Counted from the stretch's first letter, positions 6,500-13,472 are shown. The stretch is 13,628 nucleotides of DNA from Oscillospiraceae bacterium (GCA_031280855.1 JAITGH010000098.1:1-13628), one strand, 5' to 3'. Made by a program: numbers and translations. The notes: a model not told the origin generated them from the letters alone.

Positions 6500-7558
6500 A
6501 TGATGGACATAAAGCGGTTGACGCCGCAAGAGATCGGCAGCGAGACCGCGAAATCAGGGCTTCCGAAGTACCGCTCCGCGCAGATCGTTAAGCGGCTCTA
6601 CGGGTTAGGCTGCTCCGGCTTCGATGAGATGACTGAACTGCCGGCGGAACTTCGCAACTCGCTTGCCGAACGGTTCACCGTAAGCTTCCCGACGCTTGAG
6701 CGCAAACTCACAAGCGCGATCGACGGAACCGTGAAGTTCCTGTGGCGGCTGTCGGACGACAACGCGGTCGAAAGCGTGCTGTTGCGCTACAGCTACGGTA
6801 ACAGCATTTGTATCTCGACGCAAGCGGGATGCCGCATGGGCTGCCGATTCTGCGCCTCACCGCCGGAGGGCTTCGCACGGGATCTCTACGCCGCCGAGAT
6901 GCTCGACCAGATCCTATTCGCTCAGCGCGAGACCGGCGAGCACATCTCCCGCGTTGACCTCATGGGGATCGGGGAACCGCTGGACAACCTTACCGAGGTA
7001 CTGCGCTTCCTGGAACTGATAAACGATCCGCTGTTCGCGCCGGGCGGACGTGCGAAAGGCTCACCGCAGGGTCTGAATATCGGGATGCGGCATATCTCGA
7101 TCTCCACGTGCGGACTCGTCGACGGGATCGACGCACTTGCGGAACGCGGATTGAAGTGCAACTTGCTCGTCTCGCTCCACGCGCCGGACGACTCTACGCG
7201 GAACGCGCTCATGCCGATCAACCGAGCAACCGGGGTTACGAGGCTCATCGACGCGTGCAAGCGGTACTCCCGTACTACCGGGCGGCGAGTAAGCTATGAG
7301 TACGCGGTAATACGCGGAGTGAACGACAGCGAATCACAGGCGGCGGAGCTTGCGCGATTGGTGAAGTCCTCCGGCGGGCACGTTAACCTGATCCGATTGA
7401 ATTCTGCAAGCTCGGATCTGGAACCGGGCGACGCGCACGCGTTCTGCAAGCTGCTGGTCGGGCACGGGGTAAACGCGACGGTACGGCGAACGCTGGGCGC
7501 GGATATCTCGGCTGCGTGCGGACAACTTCGACGGCGCGTGTCACGCGATGGAATATAG
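6500..7558 (+). CDS. rlmN: 23S rRNA/tRNA adenine-C2 methyltransferase RlmN
   Basis: RlmN is a radical SAM enzyme that methylates C2 of A2503 in 23S rRNA and A37 in some tRNAs, tuning peptidyl-transferase fidelity. All key residues are visible in the 352-residue protein: the cluster motif C111-x3-C115-x2-C118, the catalytic cysteine C104 in 'SICISTQ', 'LMGIGEPLDNL' (154-164), 'MRHISISTCG' (196-205), 'VSLHAPDD' (224-231) and the methyl-carrying C340 in 'AACGQLR'. A stretch of about 13 residues, 'LFAPGGRAKGSPQ' (178-190), looks like an insertion between 'INDP' and 'GLNIG'. The gene opens with ATG ATG and has no Shine-Dalgarno sequence; its promoter places transcription at the first ATG. It heads the cluster with the phosphatase (41-nt gap), kinase and rsgA, a common Firmicutes order. 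Confidence 0.96.
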   Translation: MMDIKRLTPQEIGSETAKSGLPKYRSAQIVKRLYGLGCSGFDEMTELPAELRNSLAERFTVSFPTLERKLTSAIDGTVKFLWRLSDDNAVESVLLRYSYGNSICISTQAGCRMGCRFCASPPEGFARDLYAAEMLDQILFAQRETGEHISRVDLMGIGEPLDNLTEVLRFLELINDPLFAPGGRAKGSPQGLNIGMRHISISTCGLVDGIDALAERGLKCNLLVSLHAPDDSTRNALMPINRATGVTRLIDACKRYSRTTGRRVSYEYAVIRGVNDSESQAAELARLVKSSGGHVNLIRLNSASSDLEPGDAHAFCKLLVGHGVNATVRRTLGADISAACGQLRRRVSRDGI

Positions 7559-7599
7559 AAAGACAGAAATACGTATAGATTGATTGGGGGTGGTATGCA

Positions 7600-8367
7600 T
7601 TGAAAGTCTGGGGAGTAACGGACAAAGGAAAAATAAGGAAAGAGAACCAAGACGCGTACCATGCTGAAGTAATAATCGTCGGCGAGGGCGAGGACTCCGG
7701 CGGCTGTGCGCTATGCGTGGTATGCGACGGCATGGGGGGAGCGCGCAGCGGTAACGTCGCGTCCACGATGGCTGTAGAGCACTTCGTGCGAATGGTGAAG
7801 GGACGGCTTGCGCTTGCGGTCAAGATCCCGGAACTGTCAGAAGTGCGGGAGGCACTGCACGAGGCGCTGCACGAGGCGAACAGCGTGATACTGAGCCGAG
7901 CGCGAAGCGACCCGAACTGCGCGGATATGGGCACGACGCTGGTCGCGGCGGTCGCTTTGCCGGACGGACGCGCTATCGTCGTTAACATCGGCGACAGTCG
8001 ATGCTATATGCTGCGCTCCGCCGACGGATCCATCGCTCAAGTAACGAAGGATCACTCGCTGGTGGAGGACATGATCGACCGGGGAGAATTGAAGCGTGAG
8101 GAAGCGCGGTATCATCCGAACCGCAACCTCATAACCCGCGCACTAAGCGCGGACGCGAACACGACCCCGGATTTCTTCGAGCTCAAATTGAACGCAGGCG
8201 ACTTCCTGCTGCTATGCTCCGACGGGCTAAGCAATGAAGCCGACCCGCGAGAGATCGCGTTTGAGCTTACGTACGGCGACGCGGACACCGTCGCCGCCCG
8301 ATGCCTGGACGTCGCGCTAAGCCGCGGCGCCGCCGATAATGTTACCGTTGTTATCCTCGAACAATAG
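7600..8367 (+). CDS. stp: PP2C-family Ser/Thr protein phosphatase (Stp/PrpC)
   Basis: This 255-residue cytoplasmic phosphatase is of the metal-dependent PP2C type that reverses phosphorylation by the PASTA kinase encoded next to it. It shows 'GKIRKENQDAY' (10-20, D18), 'VVCDGMGGARSG' (40-51, D43), 'GTTLVAA' (111-117), 'NIGDSRCYML' (129-138), 'TKDHSLV' (149-155), 'CSDGLSN' (206-212, D208) and 'ADNVTVVIL' (245-253, D246). The metal-binding aspartates are all present. The start is TTG at 7600: GGGGGTGG (7586-7593) lies 6 nt upstream, and the nearby ATG at 7596 opens a two-codon frame only. The kinase gene follows after 41 nt. Confidence 0.95.
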   Translation: MKVWGVTDKGKIRKENQDAYHAEVIIVGEGEDSGGCALCVVCDGMGGARSGNVASTMAVEHFVRMVKGRLALAVKIPELSEVREALHEALHEANSVILSRARSDPNCADMGTTLVAAVALPDGRAIVVNIGDSRCYMLRSADGSIAQVTKDHSLVEDMIDRGELKREEARYHPNRNLITRALSADANTTPDFFELKLNAGDFLLLCSDGLSNEADPREIAFELTYGDADTVAARCLDVALSRGAADNVTVVILEQ

Positions 8368-8408
8368 TAACGCCGTTCCCCGGTACGCAATCAGAATGCG
8401 GAGGTTAT

Positions 8409-10484
8409 ATGGAAAATCAGATAAACGATAAGTATATTGGCATGATGCTGGACGAGCGATACGAGATCCTCGAGCGTATCGGCACCGGAGGCATGGCGCT
8501 TGTATACAAGGCACGATGCCATAAGCTTGACCGCTTCGTCGCAGTTAAGATACTTAAGGATGAGCTCGCGATCGACTCCGACTTCCGCGATCGGTTTCAA
8601 AACGAGTCAAAAGCCGTCGCTATGCTGTCGCATACGAACATCGTGAACGTGTACGACGTAAGCCGCTCTACGAATCCCGATTACATCGTAATGGAGTACA
8701 TAGAGGGCTTGACGCTGAAAGAGTATATGCAGTCACGCGGCGGAGCACTGACGTGGAAAGAGGCGCTGCACTTCACCGCGCAGATTACCAAGGCGCTCGC
8801 ACACGCCCATGCGAAAGGCATCATCCACCGCGACATCAAGCCGCAGAACATCATGCTGCTTCACGATTCAAGCGTCAAGGTGACGGACTTCGGAATCGCT
8901 CGGCTTGCCACGCGCACGGACACGCTTACAAAGGATACGCTCGGCTCGGTACACTACATCTCACCGGAGCAGGCGAAGGGCAGTCCCGTGGATAAGCGTA
9001 CGGACATCTACTCGCTGGGAGTAGTGCTGTACGAGATGCTGACCGGGCGATTACCGTTTGAAGGCGAGAACTCCGTCGCGATCGCGTTGCAGCACTTCAC
9101 CAGTACGCCGTTGTCCCCGCGAGAAATCAACCCTGACATACCGAAAGGTCTGGAGGCGATCGTGCTGCGCATGATGTCGCCGGACTTGACGAAGCGTTAC
9201 CCGTCCGCAGACGCGCTGTTCGAGGATCTGGAAACGTTCCGCCGTCACCCGGAGACAGAGTTCGACTACGAGGATCTCGCCGCCGGCGTCATGCCGCCCG
9301 TCGTGGCTAAGAGCATCCCGCGTGACGATTACGCCGATTCTCCGTCACGCCCGATCTCACGCCGCCGTACCGCCGCACCGTCGCCGTCACGCGGGAACAG
9401 AGGGCGCGAGGCTGATCGCCGCCACTATAATGAGGGCGTTAAAAGCGCGAACCGCAACGTCATGCTGATGTGCGTCGCGCTGGTTATCATCACGGTCGGA
9501 GCAATCCTGATCTTCCTATGGAACTTCGCGCTCAAGGATTGGATGTTCCCGCAGTCGATCGAGATCGTAATCCCGGACTGGACTCAAAAGCCGTACGATC
9601 AGATTATCGCGGATCCGCAGTACCACGGTTACTTCGTGTTCAACAAGAAGACGGAGTACAGCGAAACGCGAGAGGGCTATGTAATCGCGCAGGATCCGCC
9701 TCCCGGTCCGCGTAAGGCGGTGCCCGGCACCGGTGTCTCGGCGGACGGCCGGACGCTTCCCAAGGACCCGATCGCCGTCACGCTCACCGTATCCGGCGGG
9801 TCGGAGTCGTTCCCCATGCCTGACCTCATCAACACGATTGAGTACCGCGACGCCGTCGTGAAGCTTAAATCGCTCGGGCTGAGCGTTGAGGAGCCGTACA
9901 CCTTCGAGATTTCCGACGTTACGGAGAACCACATCATCAGCACGATCCCCGCCGCCGGAACAACGATGCGTCCCGGTGATTCGGTCAAGCTTACGATAAG
10001 CTCCGGGCCGGAGTACAAGTTCCACACTATGCCGGATCTGAAAGGACGCCCGTTCGAGGACGCGCAAGTCATCATCGAGAGCTATAACCTGACGCTCGGC
10101 GACGTTACCGCAATCGAGGACTCCAACGGTCACAAGTACGGTACGGTGCTGGGGCAAAGCGTGCCGGAGAACTCGGACGTTAAGGAGCACACGCGGGTCG
10201 ATCTGATGATCTCTGACGGCTCCAGCTACGTAGACCCGGACGCGAGCCCTGAACCGAGCGGCGACGAGCCCTCGGCGGAGCCTACTGCAAGTGAATCGCC
10301 TACGCAGACTCCGACCGCGTCACCTACGCCCACGCAGACTCCGACCGCGACGGCGACGCCCACACAAACTCCGACGGCATCACCTACGCCTACGCAGACA
10401 CCGACGGCATCACCTACGCCCACGCTTACTCCGACGGCGACGCCTACGCCATCGCCGTCGTCCGGCGGTCTGATTATCGGCTGA
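8409..10484 (+). CDS. prkC: PASTA-domain Ser/Thr protein kinase (PrkC/Stk1) with a Thr-Pro repeat tail
   Basis: This 691-residue membrane kinase has a Hanks-type catalytic domain (about 17-280): glycine loop 'GTGGMALV' (25-32), K47 in 'VAVKIL', 'HRDIKPQN' (140-147), 'DFG' (160-162), a Thr-rich activation loop (168-180) and 'SPEQ' (185-188). A basic juxtamembrane stretch (313-350) leads to one transmembrane helix (about 351-371). Outside lie about three PASTA units: a divergent one (about 385-463) and two clearer ones (about 467-532 and 538-603). PASTA domains bind peptidoglycan fragments or lipid II, so the kinase couples wall status to growth or spore germination. The last 85 residues are unusual: an acidic Ser/Pro stretch, then Thr-Pro repeats encoded by five 30-bp units. 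GGAGGT (8400-8405) is only 3 nt from the ATG, unusually close. The stop overlaps the rsgA start by one base. Confidence 0.95.
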   Translation: MENQINDKYIGMMLDERYEILERIGTGGMALVYKARCHKLDRFVAVKILKDELAIDSDFRDRFQNESKAVAMLSHTNIVNVYDVSRSTNPDYIVMEYIEGLTLKEYMQSRGGALTWKEALHFTAQITKALAHAHAKGIIHRDIKPQNIMLLHDSSVKVTDFGIARLATRTDTLTKDTLGSVHYISPEQAKGSPVDKRTDIYSLGVVLYEMLTGRLPFEGENSVAIALQHFTSTPLSPREINPDIPKGLEAIVLRMMSPDLTKRYPSADALFEDLETFRRHPETEFDYEDLAAGVMPPVVAKSIPRDDYADSPSRPISRRRTAAPSPSRGNRGREADRRHYNEGVKSANRNVMLMCVALVIITVGAILIFLWNFALKDWMFPQSIEIVIPDWTQKPYDQIIADPQYHGYFVFNKKTEYSETREGYVIAQDPPPGPRKAVPGTGVSADGRTLPKDPIAVTLTVSGGSESFPMPDLINTIEYRDAVVKLKSLGLSVEEPYTFEISDVTENHIISTIPAAGTTMRPGDSVKLTISSGPEYKFHTMPDLKGRPFEDAQVIIESYNLTLGDVTAIEDSNGHKYGTVLGQSVPENSDVKEHTRVDLMISDGSSYVDPDASPEPSGDEPSAEPTASESPTQTPTASPTPTQTPTATATPTQTPTASPTPTQTPTASPTPTLTPTATPTPSPSSGGLIIG
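10301..10450 (+). repeat. Five tandem 30-bp units encoding the Thr-Pro tail of PrkC
   Basis: Units start at 10301, 10331, 10361, 10391 and 10421. Each is 30 bp and encodes about ten residues of the type PTQTPTASPT. Units differ by a few bases, mostly silent or Ser/Ala/Thr changes; the last has Leu in place of Gln. There are no spacers between units, so this is a coding minisatellite and not CRISPR. Since the unit is a multiple of three, gain or loss of copies keeps the frame and only changes the length of the extracellular tail. Confidence 0.9.
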
Positions 10485-11353
10485 TGACAGAGGGCACCAT
10501 CGTACGAGCAATGAGCGGCACCTACACCGTTCGCACGGGTGCGGGGACGCTCGTCTGTAAACCTCGCGGCAAGTTCCGGCTCGACGGCGTCACGCCGCTG
10601 GTCGGCGACCGCGTACTTCTGAACGGCGCGACAGTGTGGGAACTGCTGCCGCGCCTGAACGTGTTCGCTCGCCCGCCCGTCGCGAACGTGGAACTGATCG
10701 CGCTGCTGGCAAGCCGCGCAATTCCCGTTACGGATCCGTACGTGCTCGACCTGATGATCGCGAACGCGGAGCACAAGGGTTGCGCAATCGTCGTCATTGT
10801 GACGAAAATCGACCTTGAGCCCGCCGACGAGCTGTACGAAGTGTACACTCGGGCGGGCTTCGATGTTGTGTGCGTCAGCGCAGTCACCGGAACGGGGCTT
10901 GCGGAACTTCGCCTGGCAATCGACGGGAAGCTTACAGTATTCGCCGGCGATTCCGGCGTGGGGAAGAGCAGCGTCTTGAACGCGCTTAGCGAGCTTAACC
11001 TCGCGGTCGGCTCCGTAAGCCGCAAGTTAGGGCGCGGCCGCCATACGACTCGCCATACCGAGCTATTCGAGCTTCCCGCGCTCGACAGCGGTAAGCCGAC
11101 CTACGTCATCGATACCGCAGGCTTCTCAAAGTTTCAAGTCGACGGCTTAACGCCGGACGAGGTCGCGGACGCGTTTCGAGAGCTGGAGCGATTCTCCGGA
11201 CAATGCCGCTTCGCCGACTGCAAACACGTACACGAACCGGGATGCGCGGTCACGGACGCAGTCGAGCGCGGCGAGATCCCGCGATCGCGTCACGCGTCCT
11301 ATTCGCGCATGTTGGAGGCGGCACAGTTCCGCCAATCGCACAAGTATGACTAG
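10484..11353 (+). CDS. rsgA: Ribosome small-subunit-dependent GTPase RsgA (YjeQ)
   Basis: RsgA is a circularly permuted GTPase that checks late 30S subunit maturation. The 289-residue protein has an N-terminal OB-fold (about 1-65). The GTPase motifs come in permuted order: G4 'TKID' (107-110), 'VSAVTGTG' (131-138), G1 'GDSGVGKSS' (155-163), G2-like 'GRGRHTTRH' (183-191) and G3 'DTAGF' (210-214). A C-terminal zinc site has C241, C246, H248 and C254 in 'CRFADCKHVHEPGC'. The ATG overlaps the prkC stop as TGATG, which implies coupled translation with the kinase. RsgA is a reported PrkC/Stk1 substrate in some Firmicutes, so co-expression makes sense. The usual downstream rpe and thiN genes are missing; a convergent GNAT gene follows after 7 nt. 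Confidence 0.96.
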   Translation: MTEGTIVRAMSGTYTVRTGAGTLVCKPRGKFRLDGVTPLVGDRVLLNGATVWELLPRLNVFARPPVANVELIALLASRAIPVTDPYVLDLMIANAEHKGCAIVVIVTKIDLEPADELYEVYTRAGFDVVCVSAVTGTGLAELRLAIDGKLTVFAGDSGVGKSSVLNALSELNLAVGSVSRKLGRGRHTTRHTELFELPALDSGKPTYVIDTAGFSKFQVDGLTPDEVADAFRELERFSGQCRFADCKHVHEPGCAVTDAVERGEIPRSRHASYSRMLEAAQFRQSHKYD

Positions 11354-11360
11354 CCCGCGC

Positions 11361-11831
11361 TTATATGCGCCGCTCCATGACGACGAGCGTATGGTCAAGA
11401 TCGGCGAACCCTGTCGCGTAGAATCCGCTGCGCTCGTATAGGTTCAACGCCGCTTCGTTCGAGGCGTTGACGTGGATTCGCACTCGGCGATACTTCCCGT
11501 CGCGGCGGAACTTCTCCAGCACGCAGCGAAGCGCGGCCTTGCCGTACCCCTTGCCGCGAAACGCGTCCGCAACTTGCAGATCCGTGAAGCTGCAACAGTC
11601 GCCGTCCGGCTCGACAAGCCGTACCTCACCCACTTGCCCGCAGACGCCCTCGTCAAGGTAGATCCCGTATGGCTCCGAGCCTCCGCGATAGGCACTTACC
11701 ACAACAGAGTTCGAATTCCGCGCACGCGCCGGCGAGCAAGAATACCGCGACGTTCGCCGTACCAATGTATCCGCGCCATAACCGTCCTCATGCTCATGGT
11801 ACTCCTGCGTGAGCGGCTCAATGTAGATCAT
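11361..11831 (-). CDS. GNAT-family N-acetyltransferase
   Basis: This 156-residue protein carries the GNAT core: 'SFTDLQVADAFRGKGYGKAALRCVLE' (81-106), in which 'RGKGYG' (92-97) is the acetyl-CoA pyrophosphate loop, then 'RVRIHVNASNEAALNLYERSGF' (116-137), the typical last helix and strand of the fold. The substrate cannot be told. The N-terminal 45 residues are polar, Arg/Ser-rich and unlike a normal first GNAT strand, so this part may be divergent. I chose ATG11831 because AGAGGT lies 9 nt upstream; the frame stays open to an ATG at 11900, but that would add 23 residues unlike GNAT sequence. The gene converges on rsgA with only 7 nt between the stop codons and is divergent from the flippase. 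Confidence 0.82.
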   Translation of the reverse strand: MIYIEPLTQEYHEHEDGYGADTLVRRTSRYSCSPARARNSNSVVVSAYRGGSEPYGIYLDEGVCGQVGEVRLVEPDGDCCSFTDLQVADAFRGKGYGKAALRCVLEKFRRDGKYRRVRIHVNASNEAALNLYERSGFYATGFADLDHTLVVMERRI

Positions 11832-11956
11832 ATTATGACAACCTCTTACAGCATTGTGACAATCGTGTAACCTTCTAGTAGAGTTATCGAACAGTTCCAC
11901 GAATATTTTAGCCCCCGAGTATCATTTTTATTCGGGCTTGGTCATAGACTTAGACC
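11832..11956. other. Divergent intergenic region between the GNAT gene and the flippase
   Basis: This 125-bp stretch is AT-richer than its surroundings and holds no gene that I can support. It contains the GNAT ribosome-binding site (AGAGGT, 11846-11841 on the minus strand) and a -10-like box for the flippase. It also has a weak inverted repeat, CCCGA (about 11914-11918) with TCGGG (11932-11936), around a 13-nt loop; this stem is short and not followed by a T-run. I did not find a convincing -35 box for either gene. Confidence 0.6.
11945..11950 (+). promoter_or_regulatory. Possible -10 box of the flippase gene
   Basis: TAGACT lies exactly 6 nt before the ATG at 11957, matching the spacing at rlmN and the DUF3786 gene. 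No Shine-Dalgarno sequence precedes the ATG. No good -35 box exists at 15-18 nt upstream, where the sequence is only T-rich, so this is weaker than the other two. Confidence 0.35.
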
Positions 11957-13300
11957 ATGCTGAAAGACAGGCCGTTACTGAAGAACACGCTGATCATGAC
12001 TGCCGTCGCGCTTGCCGTTCGAGGGATCGGGATCGCGTTCCAGTCGTACATCACGTCAGTGATCGGTGCGGAGGGCGTGGGACTGTTTGCGCTTGTGCAA
12101 AGCGCGTTCACGCTCGCGCTGACGTTTGCCACAAGTGGGATACGCTATGCGGTGACGCGGCTGATCGCGGAGAAATCGACGCTTAACCCGGCGGAAGTCG
12201 CGCCAACGATGCGCAAGGCGTTCGCGTACGCGTGCGTGTGCTCGGTTGCGGCGGCGCTTGCGCTGTACTTCGGCGCCGACCTTGTCGCGTCACACTGGAT
12301 TCACGACGATCGCGTAGCGCAGCCGCTTCGAGTGATGGCGCTCGGACTCCCGTTCATCGCGCTGACCGCCGTAACCGGCGGCTACTTCAGCGCGACGTGG
12401 AACGTACGCGCTAACTCCGCGTCGTATATCTTCGACCAAGTCGTGATGCTCGCCGCCGTCTTCCTGCTTCTGCCGCGCACTCACGGAGGCGTCGCGGAAT
12501 CAATCATCGCAATCGTAACGGCAAACCTGATCTCGAATGCGGCGGGACTCGCGTTCGGACTGGTGCTCTATATTCACGCGAAGCGAGGAGCGAGTTTCCC
12601 CGATACACCAATCGGAAGCGTCGGCAAGCTAAGCCTCTCACGCGGCAACTCGAGAGATAAAGCTACAGGTAAACTGGTCGCGACAGCGGTGCCGATCGCG
12701 CTTTCGGCGTACTTCCGTACCGCGTTGAACACTGTGCAGCACATGCTGATTCCGATCGGACTTCGAAGCTCCGGGCTTGACGCGTCGGCGTCGCTTGCGG
12801 CTCACGGAGTGCTGCACGGGATGGTATTCCCGGTGCTGATGTTTCCGTCGGTGCTGATGGTCTCCGCCGCCGATCTGCTGATTCCGGAACTCACCGCCGC
12901 GCAGGTCGCGGGGCGAAATCTTAAGGTTCACAATATCGTTACGCGAATCCTGAAGCTGTCGTTTGCGTTCTCACTCGGGTGCGCGGCGGTTCTGTTCACG
13001 TTCGGCGGAGTCATCGGGCGCGCGCTGTACAACTCCGATCAAGCGGGCAATTACATACGACTGCTTGCGCCGCTCGTCGTAGTCATGTATATGGACATGA
13101 TCACCGACGGACTGCTGAAAGGGCTGGGGCAACAGCTGTACTCGATGTATGTGAACATCGCGGACTCCGCCGTCAGCTGTCTGCTGGTTTGGCAGACTCT
13201 GCCGATATGGGGGATCAAGGCGTACATCTTCATGATCGTCGCGACGGAGCTGTTCAACTTTGCACTCAGCCTCCATAAGCTCCGCACGATGCTCCGCTGA
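11957..13300 (+). CDS. Polysaccharide-type flippase of the MATE/MOP superfamily (SpoVB/MurJ-like)
   Basis: The 447-residue protein is highly hydrophobic, with about 12 membrane-spanning stretches. Two bundles (about 8-208 and 238-440) are separated by a charged loop (209-238), the usual arrangement of the multidrug/oligosaccharidyl-lipid/polysaccharide exporter superfamily. The opening 'LLKNTLIMTAVALAVRGIGIAFQSYITSVIGAEGVGLF' (7-44) is close to the stage V sporulation protein B / polysaccharide transporter pattern, including the conserved 'IGAEGVGLF'. Members flip lipid-linked sugars such as lipid II or capsule and spore-cortex precursors across the membrane. It is somewhat shorter than SpoVB (about 500-520). 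No glycosyltransferase genes are adjacent, so the substrate is open. The start has no ribosome-binding sequence. The gene ends 26 nt before a strong hairpin and faces an rRNA operon. Confidence 0.85.
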   Translation: MLKDRPLLKNTLIMTAVALAVRGIGIAFQSYITSVIGAEGVGLFALVQSAFTLALTFATSGIRYAVTRLIAEKSTLNPAEVAPTMRKAFAYACVCSVAAALALYFGADLVASHWIHDDRVAQPLRVMALGLPFIALTAVTGGYFSATWNVRANSASYIFDQVVMLAAVFLLLPRTHGGVAESIIAIVTANLISNAAGLAFGLVLYIHAKRGASFPDTPIGSVGKLSLSRGNSRDKATGKLVATAVPIALSAYFRTALNTVQHMLIPIGLRSSGLDASASLAAHGVLHGMVFPVLMFPSVLMVSAADLLIPELTAAQVAGRNLKVHNIVTRILKLSFAFSLGCAAVLFTFGGVIGRALYNSDQAGNYIRLLAPLVVVMYMDMITDGLLKGLGQQLYSMYVNIADSAVSCLLVWQTLPIWGIKAYIFMIVATELFNFALSLHKLRTMLR

Positions 13301-13326
13301 GCTGCGCAATAGATAGTCTTCAGAAC

Positions 13327-13364
13327 CGAAACCGAGCAAGCCATGAAAGGCTCGCTCGGTTTCG
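13327..13364. terminator. Long hairpin terminator between the flippase and the tRNA-Asn/rRNA operon
   Basis: The arms 13327-13342 and 13349-13364 form a 16-position stem around the 6-nt loop ATGAAA, with one mismatch. Read on the plus strand the odd pair is A38-C53 (13338/13353); on the minus strand the same pair becomes a G-U wobble, so the minus RNA has an unbroken stem. Downstream on the plus strand is a loose U-rich run (TACTTATTAT); on the minus strand there is almost no U-tract. It probably serves both converging transcripts. Confidence 0.75.
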
Positions 13365-13389
13365 TACTTATTATAAGGAAGGCAAAACA

Positions 13390-13465
13390 TGGCTCCCCCT
13401 GTTGGACTTGAACCAACGACCCTGCGGTTAACAGCCGCATGCTCTACCAACTGAGCTAAGGAGGA
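13390..13465 (-). tRNA. tRNA-Asn (anticodon GTT)
   Basis: The 76-nt gene folds into a complete cloverleaf: acceptor TCCTCCT paired with AGGGGGA (one G-U), D arm GCTC/GAGC, anticodon stem TGCGG/CCGCA around loop CTGTTAA, T arm GTTGG/CCAAC with loop TTCAAGT, discriminator G and an encoded CCA. The anticodon GTT reads Asn codons AAC and AAU. It lies 45 nt after the 5S rRNA on the same strand and is probably co-transcribed as the distal tRNA of an rRNA operon. Confidence 0.97.
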
Positions 13466-13472
13466 ATGCATA

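Noticed and set aside
6954..6990. RlmN has 'MGIGEPL' where the E. coli form is 'MGMGEPL'
   Set aside because: The Met before the first Gly is kept, and as I recall Ile at the next variable position is common in clostridial RlmN, so this is not a lost active-site residue.
10301..10450. Regular 30-bp repeats that could suggest a CRISPR array
   Set aside because: Units are directly adjacent with no spacers, are in frame within prkC, and vary inside the unit.
10226..10774. Minus-strand open frame with a Val-Gly-Val repeat, resembling a repeat protein
   Set aside because: It is the reverse complement of the Thr-Pro-coding repeat in prkC and the start of rsgA. Its periodicity is explained by the 30-bp units, and there is no ribosome-binding site or conserved domain.
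11832..11900. 23-residue N-terminal extension of the GNAT protein from the ATG at 11900
   Set aside because: ATG11831 has AGAGGT at 9 nt, and the extension does not resemble GNAT sequence.
11914..11938. Inverted repeat CCCGA...TCGGG in the GNAT-flippase gap as a terminator
   Set aside because: The stem is only 5 bp with a 13-nt loop and no following T-run, and no transcript should end there between divergent genes.
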